Shown piece after piece: positions 22,370 through 34,590 of a DNA stretch of 64,000 nt (within the stretch, counting starts at the first letter, position 1; each line of letters begins with the position of its first letter). The stretch comes from Erodium maritimum (Eukaryota > Streptophyta > Magnoliopsida > Geraniales > Geraniaceae), in NCBI GenBank assembly GCA_963921825.1, contig OY997594.1, forward strand, positions 15,195,001 through 15,259,000. The letters are read 5' to 3'. The notes below the pieces were generated by a model that had not been told where the DNA came from, made no database searches, and saw nothing but the letters and a program-made list of their open reading frames with translations. The position numbers were made by a program, and so were the translations under genes.

Positions 22370-24585
22370 AAAAGGCTCATTTACAAACAAAGAACCGTTC
22401 GAGTAAAAAAACGCAAAAAACGTCTACTAGGGTTTGAAAAACCGCCGCTCCTCTCTCCCATCTTTCTTCTTCGCACAACTACCACAACAGCCCTAATCCT
22501 TCCACCGATCACCACCTCCATGGATCCCGACCAGACAACACCACTGAACCCCACCGCCCGGACCACAACCCAAATGCCCCACCCTTTCCTACCCGACATG
22601 AACTTTCCCCCAGCTGATCCTCTCTCGATCTCGATCCAGTCAGAGGTCACTTCGGTACCTACCAAGCCGCATGCCCGTACCACTATGTCCAGAACTATCC
22701 TAGACGACATGCATGAACCCTCACAGTTATGTTCAGCCGTAATAGCGCAGGCACCGGCTTGGTCGGCCCTTCGCCGGCCCCATGCGGAAGTTAGACGGTC
22801 CACTTCGCGCCCGCAGGGAGTCCAGAGGTTTCGCCAAACACGGATTCGATCTGCTCAGCGCTGATAGTGGCTGATCCACCCAGGTACCACCTAAATCCGT
22901 CCAACTCTCCGATGAAGACTCATGTTCCGGTGCCGGACTGGGAAGACGAGGACGAGGTCCTTGATATCTCGGTGGAGGCCATTCTTGCTGCCGTGGATGG
23001 TCGTTACCGTTTCTCGCTGGCAAGGAGGGTTGCTGGAGTGGGCCACAACAACCAGAATTTTTTTTATGTGCTGATGCTTCCATTTACCATACCGGACGAC
23101 CATGGAAGACATCCGACACCGAGGGTCCGTGGGGTTTCAAAGGATATCCAGTACTATTGGCTCCGCTCTTGGCTTGCATGCAACCTAATAAATGTCCCGA
23201 GGGGTGCCCGGAACGCCTCGGTCCGTGCGCTACTTGAATCTTACATGGGAACCCATGTAACTACTGCTCCTATTCCTATTACACGTCATACTGATGATTT
23301 TCTGTGAATGAGGGTCAGTCTGGATGTGGATCAGCCGCTGAGAAGATGTATTCGCCATCAATTCCCTGGACATACCCAACCCTCGCTGGTAAGGTTGCAG
23401 TACGAGCGGCTGTCGAGCCTTTGCACTCTATGTGGAAGACTGACACATCGCATAACAGAGTGTACAACTCATCTTCCGGGGATTACCCGAGAGGAAGTCT
23501 GATACAACGAGTTTATCAACGTGCCGAGACATCTGGATGTGGATAGTCTTCTCACCACCGTATGAAGGTCCCCAAAGGTAACTCGAGTTTCATCAGTGGA
23601 CGATCTTCTAACATCCCTTACCCTTGACCCGATAAGGGACTATGTGGGAGGTTCTCAGGCAGGCACGACTAGGCTGTTCTTAGTACCTCCCCTAGGGTTT
23701 CAAGATATACGAGGACATGATGATATTCGTTCGGAGTCTGGAAACATGGTTAAAGATGCCTCGGAGAGGGCAGTTCCAATACTGCAAGAGGCTTCCTCAG
23801 GAGAGTTAGCGGGACATCTGGGTAGCATAAAGCCTGACAACCTAGCTAACGTCGAGGAACCTAGAAGTAGTGTTTTCCCTGATTTATTTGTAGGTAACTG
23901 TTCCCAGAGCAGGGGAGGCAGAAAGAACCTCAGGGGAGGCAGAAAGAGCCTCAAGGGAGGTAGAAAGAGCCTCAAGACCAAACTAGAGGAGCTGGTCTCA
24001 TACGGTCAAAGACGATGAAGATCAAGGGTAAAGGAAGGGGTGGAGTGTATTATACCATGCCTAGTGGTATAAAGAAGGCTATGGAGCTCACATGCACATG
24101 CATAATCCCTCAGGGTCACAAACTGAGGGATGAGGAGGAGGAGCAGGCTCTACAGGTGGAGGTGTTACAACCTCCTTCGGAGAAATGAGAAGACCCGGTG
24201 GGGGTGAGACGGGTCCAATCGAACCTATACCTACAGACCCGGGACAATCGGTGCTGGGCAGTCTCGGGGAAGCCGCACTTAGAGCACTTTAAATCTGCCT
24301 ACTTTATGAGTTTTCTCGTTTTAGTTTGGATTATTTTATTTTGGCAGGTTGTTGGACATTTAATTTCTTGTCTTGTAGCTTTGAAATGTCGGTAAGGGGG
24401 TGTATTGAGGTAGTGTCTGCGATTTAAAGCAGACTGTTTCTATGGGTCCATGAGCGTCGGGTTGGCTACATGCAACCATGACATATATCTGGAACCTAGA
24501 GCTTTTATGCCCTACTTTGTATGATTTATATTTTGCAGTAATGCACTTCCCCAGTTTACTCGTTTTAAAAAAAAAAGAATAAAAA
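22370..24585 (+). mobile_element. LINE-like retroelement with ORF1 relic only
   Basis: A CT-rich leader (22380-22520), a decayed ORF1 with a zinc knuckle, a 3' part without ORF, and an A-rich tail at 24567-24576. AAGAATAAAAA occurs on both sides (22359-22369 and 24575-24585) and may be the target duplication, but it is low complexity. There is no endonuclease or reverse transcriptase ORF, so the copy is non-autonomous or internally deleted. Confidence 0.55.
22520..24018 (+). pseudogene. LINE ORF1-like protein (DUF4283/CCHC type), several in-frame TGA codons
   Basis: An N-terminal Pro/Thr-rich part starts at 22520; the frame shifts near 22864. From 22867 the frame reads FSLARRVAGVGHNNQNFFYV and WLRSWLACNLINVPRG, then RVSLDVDQPLRRCIR and the knuckle YERLSSLCTLCGRLTHRITEC (spacing C-x2-C-x4-H-x4-C). 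That order is typical of the DUF4283 plus zf-CCHC_4 ORF1 of plant L1-like LINEs. The frame is interrupted by TGA at 23305, about 23500 and about 23566, each plausibly from CGA. The C-terminal part (23596-24018) has a basic repeat GGRKNLRGGRKSLKGGRKSL. It would bind RNA in the LINE particle, but this copy is dead. Confidence 0.65.
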
Positions 24586-25345
24586 GAGTAATATAAATTC
24601 ATTAATAGTCATATTTTCTTTTTTGAGGAATTTGATAGTCATGTTTAGTATAACAAAAGAGTATTTGAAGGAAAAAAAAGATTGATATGTTATTAATATA
24701 ATAAATTTAATTTTATTATGTAAGGAATTTTCTACAAAAAAAAAATAAAGGAGAATAAGTTGGATTATGTTATAAACATCCAATAGATGAATGATAGTAT
24801 ATGGTTGTATACATCGAAGTATATATTTTTTTATCGTATTGTCACTGATAAAATTTTACGACATTTTCAACATGTAAAATTTTGACACCACGACTTGTAA
24901 TAAGTATATATATTTTTTATGCAATATAATTATTTTTAATTTCATTTTTCACTTTTTCTTATTATAACTATTACGGGAAAAAAATTTAGTGCACCCCTCA
25001 CTGAAGTGAGGGGTGGAACTAAGATGGGATCTCAGGTTTAGGGGGAGACCTTGTTTAGGTTTGTCACTTTGTAACAATATCATTGGTATATCTAGATGAT
25101 CTGATAACTTGTATTTTGGTTGATTATTTTTTAGTGAACACCTTTCTATTGGTAGAGTGCGCCAAGATGTAGGTATGATGTACCGAACTGGGTAATTAAT
25201 ACTGTGTCGTTGTGTATGTTTGTTTATTATTTATTGTTTATCTGTATGATGATAAAGCAAGATGTCAGTTCACAAGTCATCATACCTTGAGTGACATCTT
25301 GCAATTGCCCATGAATAGAATTTCAAACCTCTTAGCAATAAAATC
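24586..25345. other. AT-rich intergenic DNA with a 24-bp palindrome
   Basis: No gene. At 24992-25015 the sequence CACCCCTCACT-GA-AGTGAGGGGTG is a perfect inverted repeat with 11-bp arms. The neighbouring phrase GTGCACCCC also occurs at about 21341 next to the hAT-type insertion, suggesting the flanking DNA is itself from an older element. Confidence 0.5.
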
Positions 25346-25399
25346 AGAAGTAAGTTGTTTTATAACCCGTGTTTTTGTGCAGTTATGCTTCGGCCTCCA

Positions 25400-26060
25400 A
25401 GTCTGTATCATCTCCTTTCACAACCTCTTCATGCTCCGGAGGATCTACATATTCCGCATCTTCATGCACAAGAGGAGGAGCATATGCTCATACATCATCT
25501 TCATGCACACAAGGATCTTCTTATACACTCTCTTCATGCTCAAGATGCGGAGGATCTGCTTCTGCATACTCTTCATGTTCAAAATACGGAGGATTTGCTT
25601 CTGCACAGTCTTCATGCTCAAGAGGAGGAGTATCTACTTCTACATCATCTTCATGCTCAGGGCCAAGAGGAGGAGCATCAACTACTTCATCAGCTTCAGC
25701 AATATCTTCTTCTTCTTGCCCATGAACTCTGACAAATGCAATATCAGTCATCCAATTAGAGATTTCTTTTCATCATTTGCATTATCCTTCTCTCCTTCAT
25801 TGTCTAAACTGCTATCCAATCCCTCTACGATAACTAAGTTTGCTAAATTTCTTTCTCTAGATCGAAGCAAGCAGCCAAACTCTTTCGATGTTACATACCT
25901 CATCACTTTATTATTCTTCACATGTTTCAAAGGCTGATACATCTCATCTTTAACTCCCTATTTAGTGTACAATAATTTACTCTTGGGCGAAACTATTCTC
26001 ACTGGTCTTTCCCAAATAACTACAAATATTCTAACTGGAATGGTCTCAGGATTTGTTCAA
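25400..26060 (-). pseudogene. Possible Mutator-like (mudrA N-terminal) relic with acidic repeats
   Basis: On the minus strand the frame 25942-25748 reads YQPLKHVKNNKVMRYVTSKE and then Asp/Glu-rich sequence; upstream, VRIFVVIWERPVRI can be read in about 26000-26050. This resembles the N-terminal region of plant MuDR-like transposases. Downstream, 25751-25521 gives acidic repeats (PPLEHEDCAEA, PPYFEHEEYAEA, PPHLEHEES). Frames are broken between the parts. The same DNA on the plus strand gives Ser/Cys-rich ORFs that I regard as shadows. Domain assignment is weak. Confidence 0.3.
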
Positions 26061-26074
26061 GATAAGGTGCTGCA

Positions 26075-28594
26075 TGTAAGAACCGCCCCTGGTCGATCTC
26101 GGTCGAACCGGTGATTTTAGGAGAAGGTTGACTTTTTGCCGGAAAAGTCAACCGATGACTCCAGGAGTCATTCAGGACCTTTCCGGGACCCAAAAAGTTT
26201 ATCCATCGTTACTGTTAGTTTAGTTGGTTCGTTTCCTTTCAAATGACTAATTTTACGAAAAAGTCAAACTCAGGTCAAATTAAACCTAATTAAGGACTAA
26301 AACTAATTAAATCATTTGAGCTGGATTTATTTGGTTTAGAGATGGTCCCCACATGGACACATGTCCATGATGGCTTGGAAGGGAAGAAATGAGTGAGATT
26401 TGACCAAACTACCCTCATGTGAGCCAAAGGAGAAAGAAGGGAGATAAGGGGCTTTTTGGTCCATTCTAAAGTCGGTTAAAGGGACTAGAGAGAGAGCATT
26501 TCAGCTCATTTGATGAGTGTTGGCCGATAATACCAAAGGGGAGAGAGTGAGAGTGGTTCCATGGAAGCTTGAAGAAGAAGCAAGGAGAAAAGGAGGAGGC
26601 TTTAACTTGTTTCTACCTCAAATCATCTCACAAACCTCATTTTCTTCTTCTAGTCTCCATTTCCAAGGTAAAGCTCATAAGCAAAATCGTTTTTATTGGA
26701 ATTGAATCTTGGGTTTGATGGAGAAAAGCTAGAAGTAGTTGGGTTTAAGGTTTTATGGCTTAGATGATGGTTTTAGTGAAGAAAAATGGAGATTTTGGAT
26801 AGAAATCACTTGATTTGTGTTGTTGTTGATGAAAACTAGTGTGGGTATTGAAGTGTTGAAGTTATTGGGTCTGTTTTGGAGGTTTGGGAGGTCATCAATG
26901 GAGTTTTGAGGTAGAAATTCGTGGAAACGAAGTTGAAGGAGGAAGGAGAAGGAGTCTGCCCAGACTTGCACGGAACGCCGCACGGACCGTGCCTGGCCTC
27001 GGGCCGGTGTGCCGCACGAACCGTGCCTGGTTCCGGGCTGGTGTGCTGCACGGGTCGGGTCGGGTACCGGGCCTGTGGGCCACCCGGATTGGGCCTCGTT
27101 CCGGCGCATTTTCTTTCAGCCCATGTTTTGACTTTCGGGCTTAATTTAGTGTTTTCTCGTTAAACCGAATTTGAATTAGCTTTAATTATCGGTCTAATTT
27201 GTGATCTTAGACGTTGGACCCGAGCTCGGCGGAGGAGACTTTTGGACATTGTGAAGTGACTAAGCGTCTGGAAAGCGATCGAGGTAGGGAAAGTAGTGAA
27301 TACCGGTTTAATTGCGGAAAGTTACTAGTATGCATATAGGTTGCGAATACTTGATATAATGATAGAATTGCATGTAGGATGTGAGGAACGAGTGAAATGA
27401 GGGATAACTTACGAGTCATGTCGATCCGTAAGTTTGGGAATTGCCGTGCTGTAGAAATGCATGTGGGCCATGTCGAGCCCTTAGGTTGCGTGTTGATTGT
27501 AATGCCATGATCTATGATTGTGATGCTTGATGTGTTGTTTATCCGTTGTTAGATTGAGAATCATGATATGGTATACTCGATGTATTATGTTGTGACGTTT
27601 TGGCAAGTGTGACATGCTTGTTATGTTGTGAACCAATGTTTGTGATATGATCGGGTGATTGATAGACCGATGTGATGTGTTGTGGTAAGTTGACTCGTTG
27701 GTATGTTGTGGTTGAATTATGGCATTGTGATGTGTGAGACGCTCTTGATGTATGTTCCAAGACGAGGTGTGTTCCGGTATGATACCTACACCGAGGGGGG
27801 TATGCCGGTGTAGGGTGGTACCTACGCAGACGGTGTGGTCCCACGTACGCGGTCCCCCGGGTAGTGGTTTCGGTACAATACTTACATCGAGGGGGTATGC
27901 CGATGTAGGCTATCTAGGCCGATGCGGCGTGAGCCGGTATGATATATTGTGACTGTGCCCCGATGCGGTTCCGGGAAGACATCTAGGCCAATGTTGTGTG
28001 ATCCGGTATGATGTATTGTGATTGTGCCCCGATGTGGTTCCGGGAAGATATATAGGCCGATGTTGTGTGATCCGATACGATATGGTTGAGTCGGGCTGTG
28101 GACAGCCGGCGGGTTCGGGGACTGTTGTACGGGACGTGTGATTGCTTTACTGTGAGTTGTATGCTTGACGATTGGTTGTGAGATGATTAAGCGTGGTCAT
28201 AGTCATGTGACTGAGGATTGTGGTTGTGTGATTCCATGTTTGTGGTTAGTTGTTGTGCCTTGCTAGTATGCCCTAATTGGACGGTTACTCGTGGTGGTGA
28301 GCGGATACTCATCACCTTAACTACTTTTTCTACTGAGCGAAAGCTCACCCCCTTACTTTTCTGTGCTACAGGTCTTGAGCGGGATTTGGACTAACGGGAT
28401 TCTCGGAGTTAGGGAGCTAGCGAGGGTCTTAGGCTAGTATGGTCTAGAGACGTACTTTCTAATTTGAACTAAACATTTGATTAGTGGATATGTGAGCTGT
28501 TGACTCGCTTTATCGGATTTATGGTTTCAGATTATTCATTTATTTTCTCTGTTCACGTCTCGAGTCCGGTCAAAACCGGATTTGGGGCGTGACA
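26075..28594 (+). mobile_element. Solo LTR of a Ty3/Gypsy element, 2.5 kb
   Basis: It starts TGTAAGAACC and ends CCGGATTTGGGGCGTGACA, flanked on both sides by CTGCA (26070-26074 and 28595-28599). It contains repeated phrases near 27770-28080 (for example ATCTAGGCCGATG..GTGATCCGGTATGAT twice), a TGAGCGAAAGCTCA hairpin at 28335-28348, and two hairpins of the CCTACACCG/CGGTGTAGG type. The short ORFs inside do not match retroelement proteins. It interrupts the relic at 25400-26060 and what follows it. Confidence 0.9.
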
Positions 28595-28599
28595 CTGCA

Positions 28600-30529
28600 T
28601 CTGGAACCTTATAGAACATCAAACTATTGAGTTCACATCTTAGGTCTAAGGTAATCCTAGTGAACCTATAGAAGAAACATTCATCTTATTGAATAATTAA
28701 ATCCTAAGCTTCATCCTCTACATACTCTAAACCGTTATTAATGAAGTTGCCCTTGCAACAATAATTTATATGTCAGAATCATTAAAGCCCTAATTTTATT
28801 TCTCAAAACCCTAAATTTTTTCGCAAAACCCTAATCCTTTTCCTAAGACCTAGAAATGTGTTTCAACTAACATTTCTACAATGAATGCAATACATGCCAA
28901 AAAGGGGACATTCATATCCAAAAAGGATTGACAGTGAACAAAATTTAAAGATGAGTTACAGACTTACAAATCGTGGAGAATGACCCGAAGAATCTTCATT
29001 GTCGCTTTGAGAGGATGACACCATCTCCACTCACAGTCACTCTCATCGGACTTGTCGCTCACCGCTGGCTAGGGTTCTCAACGGTCGCACTCGCTCTCCA
29101 CTCTCAAATCCATCTCCAACTCCAAGGTTCACGAAATGTAATTGATTACTGTTATGCAAATCAGACAATATTTTTGATATCTAACTAAGGGCATTTCAAT
29201 CATTCACTCTCTCACCATCACGGTAAAAAACAAAAATCCTAACGGCGATAAATTTTTAAAAGTTTGGGGGGGGGGGGGGGGGCGTCTGAAGCGTTTTATA
29301 TTTATGTAGTAGAGTGATATTCACATATACTTGCATGAGGCTTTTTGACGTTTACCTTACACCAACTCATAGTGGACGAATTTTGACTTTTAAAATAGTT
29401 TTTTTTTTAACTTTAAATTTAAATTAATGTTTTAAAATACTTACTACATACTTTTTTTAAATGATTTATTAATTTATAAAAAATTTCTTAATTTAAAAAA
29501 ACATATTCTAATTTAAAAATCTTTTATTTTTTATTATTTCATAAAATATTTTCAAAAATCAATTTTTAATCAGATTTTATTTTATAAATTATATTCCAAT
29601 TAATTATTTATAAATATGCTTTTCGTCTTCTTCGATCCATGTTTGCGATTCCTCGATTTAGATTTCACCCAACCCTTCGATTTCATTATATAAGTTGTCT
29701 TTGTTCTTCCATAACAAGAATTAAAGTTCCAAACATCTATGTCTTTGTTGCTCAAGCCTTTTTCCAATCGAACCCTAATCTTTACTGTCTAAACCCTTAA
29801 ATCTATTGTCGGAATTCATAAATCTCAGGTTAAAGGAAGAGCCAAGAGGAAGAAGAGATTAGGGTTAGATAGACCGCGATGGGAATGATTGGTCAATGAG
29901 GATTGTAGCAGATCTTCAATGGGAGGCCAAAGAACACGATCGAACTGTGATTTCCTACGAGCTTCTCTTCTGACAATTTCCCTAAATCCTTTACAAATAA
30001 AACCAAACCCAGTACAACCTACACCTCATTTCTGCTGAGACCTGTCTTTCTCTTTAGCCTCCTCCCTCTCGCCACTGCCAATTTCACGTCTCGTCGTTGT
30101 CGTCAAACCCTAAAGAGGAAAAAGAAAATGTCCTTGATATATTTAGAAGGATATAAAGTGTATGAGATTTAGAGATTGTAAACATATTTTATAAGTATAT
30201 TAAAAAACTTATTTAATTTCTACAAAAAAAAACAAAAAATTAGTTTAGGTTTAGATATTTTTTTAAGGTTAAATGTACGTTTTAGTATTTTATAAATTTG
30301 GATTTAGGGTAGGGTATCATTTCAGGGTTTGATTTAGGGATGATGTTAGATGTAGGGTTGTAATAATGAAGGTAATTTCGTCATTTCAATAATAAAAAAT
30401 GAACCCTAATAGAATTAGGTATAAAAGTTAACATTGTTAAAATATATATAATTTCCAAACTTTAGAATAATAAAGTAAAAAATATTATAGGTTAAAAATA
30501 ATAATTTGTAATTATCTGTTTTGTTTTAT
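28600..30529. other. Intergenic DNA without a gene
   Basis: Contains three to four AAACCCTAA telobox-like phrases at 28785-28840, a G-run of 17 (29266-29282), and AT-rich DNA. CT-rich and AACCCTAA-containing stretches at 29620-30120 look like leader sequence, but no coding exon could be attached to them. Confidence 0.5.
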
Positions 30530-30838
30530 GGGTTAGTTATTTTTAGTACCCATTTTCTAGTGATAATACTCTTTGAGTACCCTGATGTATTGGTAAGCTC
30601 TGAACAAAATTTTGGTCAAATTTACGCCATTTTGACGATCTGTGACCAATTCATAAGGGGTATATATGAAATGCTTAATTATCAATGCATAAGGGATATT
30701 AAATGATATGTGACCAATTCATAAAGGGTACTAAATGACAATTACCAAAACTGAGAAACTGTTATTGAACGTTAAAAAATATAAAGATACAAAAAAATAT
30801 GTTACCGATAAAAAAAGGGTACAAAAGATAATTAACCA
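30530..30838. mobile_element. Mutator-type MITE, about 309 bp
   Basis: The termini GGGTTAGTTATTTTTAGTACCC and, reversed, TGGTTAATTATCTTTTGTACCC form an inverted repeat. The 9-bp flanks TTGTTTTAT (30521-30529) and TGGTTTTAT (30839-30847) differ at one position, as expected for an aged Mutator-type duplication. There is no ORF. Confidence 0.65.
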
Positions 30839-31806
30839 TGGTTTTATTTGGAAGAGTCTTGATGGACTATGCCATTGAAAACAATTGCTTGGTATGAAAA
30901 GGATAAATTTGTCTTTTCAGAGTTAAAACTAACGGTGTCAACTAACGGTGTGCTATGACCAAAGATTGAGGGAGTTAGGATTGTCTCGGTTACAATTGGT
31001 TAATGCTTTTGCAGTTCGGAGCTCTCTCGGTAGCGCGCTCCTTTTGCTCTACCTGCCCGGTTGCCGCCGCCGTCTCACCGTCATCAGTTTCCGGTCAGCT
31101 GTGGGTTCTGATTGTTCGATCAGGTCTGGGTTCAACCTCGTTTCTCTCGTATATTCTCACCTTCATCCTTGTTGATATGCGATTCCTTGTTTTCTCTTTC
31201 TAATTTTCATGTGTTTGTTGATTCTGTTTTGGATTAAGAATTCGATTTGCGGATTTATGAGCTGTGATAAATCACGCAGTAGGGTCCTAATTTCTTTGTA
31301 TGGATTACCGAATGTAATCTCATTCCAGCCATGTTAGTTTCTTCTCATTATTCTCAGAAAACTGTTTCTAGGGTTTGGTTCTTAATTCAAAATGGAGGCG
31401 AGTCTTAATCGTCTCAGTCATCCTTGTCAATTTTCTGTGGATTATTGACTGGTAGTGGATGGTGTTGCGCTGAGGCTCATGTCTTCATCACTTTCAGTTC
31501 ATTTCATAGTGACCCAGTTAGACATTAAGCACAATTGGTTTGGGTGGCTTTTACATGGTTTGTAATTTCCTCCCCAAAGTGAGTCAGTCTCCAGACAAAT
31601 TGAAATTACCTTGCCATGACAAAAAGGCTGGATTTTTTCCCCTGAGGAGGCAATTGCTCATCAGATGAAATGTTCCAATTAAGTGTTTTATTTTGTTAGT
31701 TAAAAGAACAAAGAATCAAGCTGCCCTGCAGCTCAAATTATTGTTGTGTTGCGCTTAAGTATATATTGCTATATTTCTTGATACAGATAAGAGTTGGTTA
31801 CTTAAA

Positions 31807-34215
31807 ATGGGAAGCAAAGGTCGAGTTCCACCTCATTTACGACGTCCCCTTCCAGGCCCTGGGATAGTGCATCCTGACCCTTACGGTCCTGGGGTACACC
31901 CTCCACCAGGTGCATTTTCTCCTTATGATATGTTGCCTCCTCCAGAAGTTTTGGAACAGAACCTTGCTTCACAGCACGTGGAAATGCAGAGACTTGCAAC
32001 AGAGAATCAGAGGCTGGCTGAAACACATGGAACTTTAAGGCAAGAACTTGCTGCTGCACAGCATGAGTTGCAGATGCTGCATGCACATATAGGAGCAGTG
32101 AAGTCTGATAGAGAACAGCAAATGAGGGGGCTTATGGATAAGATCTCTAAGATGGAAGCTGAACTGCAAGCGGCAGAATCACTTAAATCAGAGTTGCAAC
32201 AGGCACGAACAGAGGCCCAGAACTTGACTGTATCGAGGCAGGAGAATTTTTCTAAAGTTCAACAGTTAGATCAAGAACTTCAAAGGGCCCATGCAGATGC
32301 ACAACAGCTTCCTGCTTTACTGTCAGAACTTGATAGTCTCAGACAGGAATATCAGCATTATAGGTGTTGTGCTTTTGATTGCAAATTTTCTTCAGCAATT
32401 TCAAGAAAAAGACATCTTAAAATTACTGTGGCATGAAGGTTTATTTATTTCTGGTGTTTTAAAAGAAGAAAAAATGGAGTTTTGGGTTGGGAAAGATTTG
32501 TTTTTTTTGTCTGTTTTCATTTTCATTAAGAAGAGATAAAGAATGGGATGCATGTCAGGTTGCAAATAGGAAATGATAGTTTCTTTTTCATGTCTACATG
32601 TCTCGAAGGAATGAAAATAGAAGCTGCCTTCATCTTTATTTTTCTGCAAAAAGATAACTATCAAGGGTTTCATTGCAGTTTGTGTTATCTGACTTCAACT
32701 GATTTGGTACTGATTCAGGAAAATGCCTTTGACCTTATGGCATTTCAACCTTGCAGGGCTACTTATGACTATGAAAGAAAATTATATAGTGACCATCTAG
32801 AGTCACTTCAGGTTATGGAGAAAAACTATCTTACCATGTCCAGGGAAGTAGAAAAGCTCCGAGCAGAGTTAACCAATACTGCTAATATTGATAGAAGAAC
32901 TGGTATGTATACTTCGTATCTGAAAATTTTCTACTTGGCCTTCTGTTTCCATTTTTTATATTTGGTTAGTCGACTACTTGACCGATATTAACAATCAAAT
33001 GCAGCTGGGCCATATGGTGGCACAAATGGTAACAATGAAAATGAACCTGCTGGGCACCCTGTAGGACAAAATGCCTATGAAGATGGCTACAGTGTTCCTC
33101 AGGTTTGTCTTCGGTTATCTATTCCAAGATACTAGTTGCAAATTTTGTGTTCTATTTTATAATCTGTCCATGGTAGATATAGAACATGGTTCTTAGTGCT
33201 GCCCATCCTTGCATGAATTTAGTTCATATCCTATATTATGAATCTGAAAAGCAAATTCTTAACAGGTATACCCCTTGGCCTAATTTGTGTTTAGTTTCAA
33301 CTTCAAATATATGTTTAGGTTCAACTATAAACGGTTCAATTTATAAAGCAAAACTGGTACTCCTGATTAGATGAAAATATTCCAAAAGATTCCATATACA
33401 ATAGATTTTGTTCGGATTTTGTCCATATACTTTGTTTTGTTCCAATTTAGTCCTGTGTTTGCTTGTCATGTGGACATACATGTACTGATTGTTATAGTTT
33501 TGGATAGTTTGGGGAACAAAAAAGTATATGGACTAAGTTGAAACAAAGTTGATAGTATAAGGACTATTTTTGAACATTTACCCCTGATTAGGCGCAGTTG
33601 AAAGATTTAGGTGCTGCAAGAGTGATTGATGATAGAATACAACTGCCATTGTTGACCTCTGATGACATACAAAGATAGTTATACCCTGCTTGAAATAGAA
33701 CTCGTAATCATTTTCCATTAGTTTTGAGCAAGATCTATCACATTACTGCTATCAAAATACAGTTAGAACACTAATGCTACCCTTTTCACTTCTTACAACA
33801 GGCGCGTGCCCCGCTTCCTGGTACTGGTATTGGCACACCAGGTTCCAATGCTGCTGCTGGTACTGGTGTTGCTGCTCCTACATATGGTAGGGTCCAACCT
33901 GGACAATACCCTGCCAGAGGACCTGGATTTGATGGAGCAAGACAGCCCGGCTATGATGTACAGAGAGGACCTGGCTTTGAAGGTCAAAGAGTGGCTAGTT
34001 ATGAGGCACAGAGAGGACCTTATGAAGCACAAAGGGCACAGGGTTATGATGCTACCAGGAACACTGCCTATGAAGCACAAGTGAAAGGTGGCGCTGGAAC
34101 TCATGGGCAGCCTGGGATTGCAAATAATCCTCCTTATGGCACTGCAACACCTACACGTGCTGCAAGTGGGTATGAGGCTGCACAAGCACGAGGAATGAAC
34201 CCTGGACGGAGATGA
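31807..34215 (+). CDS. FLL2: FLX-like 2 protein (FLOWERING LOCUS C EXPRESSOR-like), four coding exons
   Basis: Coding exons are 31807-32363, 32757-32902, 33005-33102 and 33802-34215; all introns are GT-AG and the phases add up, giving 404 residues. The N-terminus MGSKGRVPPHLRRPLPGPG, then PPPEVLEQNLASQHVEMQRL and a long coiled coil (about residues 45-245, including MDKISKMEAELQAAESLKSE and the segment after the first splice, YERKLYSDHLESLQVMEKNY) is the signature of the FLX/FLX-like family. The C-terminus is Gly/Pro/Tyr/Gln-rich with repeated GPGFDG/GPGFEG and YEAQRGP phrases, low-complexity and probably disordered. In Arabidopsis, FLX acts with FRIGIDA to promote FLC; the FLX-like proteins are less clear. 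An intron in the 5' leader is likely (acceptor ATACAG at 31786; donor uncertain, leader exon around 30950-31125). No damage is seen. Confidence 0.9.
33405..33592. mobile_element. MITE-like inverted repeat in intron 3 of the FLX-like gene
   Basis: TGTCCATATACTTTGTTTTG..CCAATTTAGTCC on the left faces GGACTAAGTTGAAACAAAGT..TATAAGGAC on the right, an imperfect inverted repeat with an AT-rich loop. No clear target duplication. It lies wholly in the intron. Confidence 0.4.
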
Positions 34216-34588
34216 GCTTGACAAGAAATGATTTGATGTGTGTTTAGATAACTATGTAGTTTGCACGGAGGGTTGGAATGCAAATCAAGCCATATGTTGG
34301 AACTTGTCCACTGTACGAGATCTTTTAAAACGTTTTGAGGATCTAAGAGAAATCTATTCAAAGTCAAGAGTTTGCAAAATCTTGGGCATAATAATAACTC
34401 TTCTTTTGTTCCTTAAACATCTGGAAATGTTTTATGTGAATTGCTCCAAAAAAGCCACCTGTGAACTTGCATCGGTTGAACACATGGGATTGATAAGTGG
34501 AAACCAGTGTTAAGAAATGGAGGCAAGTCTTTTATGAGAATAATATAAATACAATTATAAATATAATTAGTAGTGTTGTATCATCACC

Positions 34589-34590
<2 letters not shown>

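Noticed and set aside
25355-25937. Ser/Cys-rich and His-rich plus-strand ORFs, including one of 241 codons
   Set aside because: They are different frames of the same acidic-repeat DNA on the minus strand; repeats keep all frames open.
28785-28840. Interstitial telomere array
   Set aside because: Only a few AAACCCTAA phrases with varied spacing; these are common telobox-like motifs, not an array.
33793-34224. 143-codon minus ORF
   Set aside because: Shadow of the last exon of the FLX-like gene on the opposite strand.
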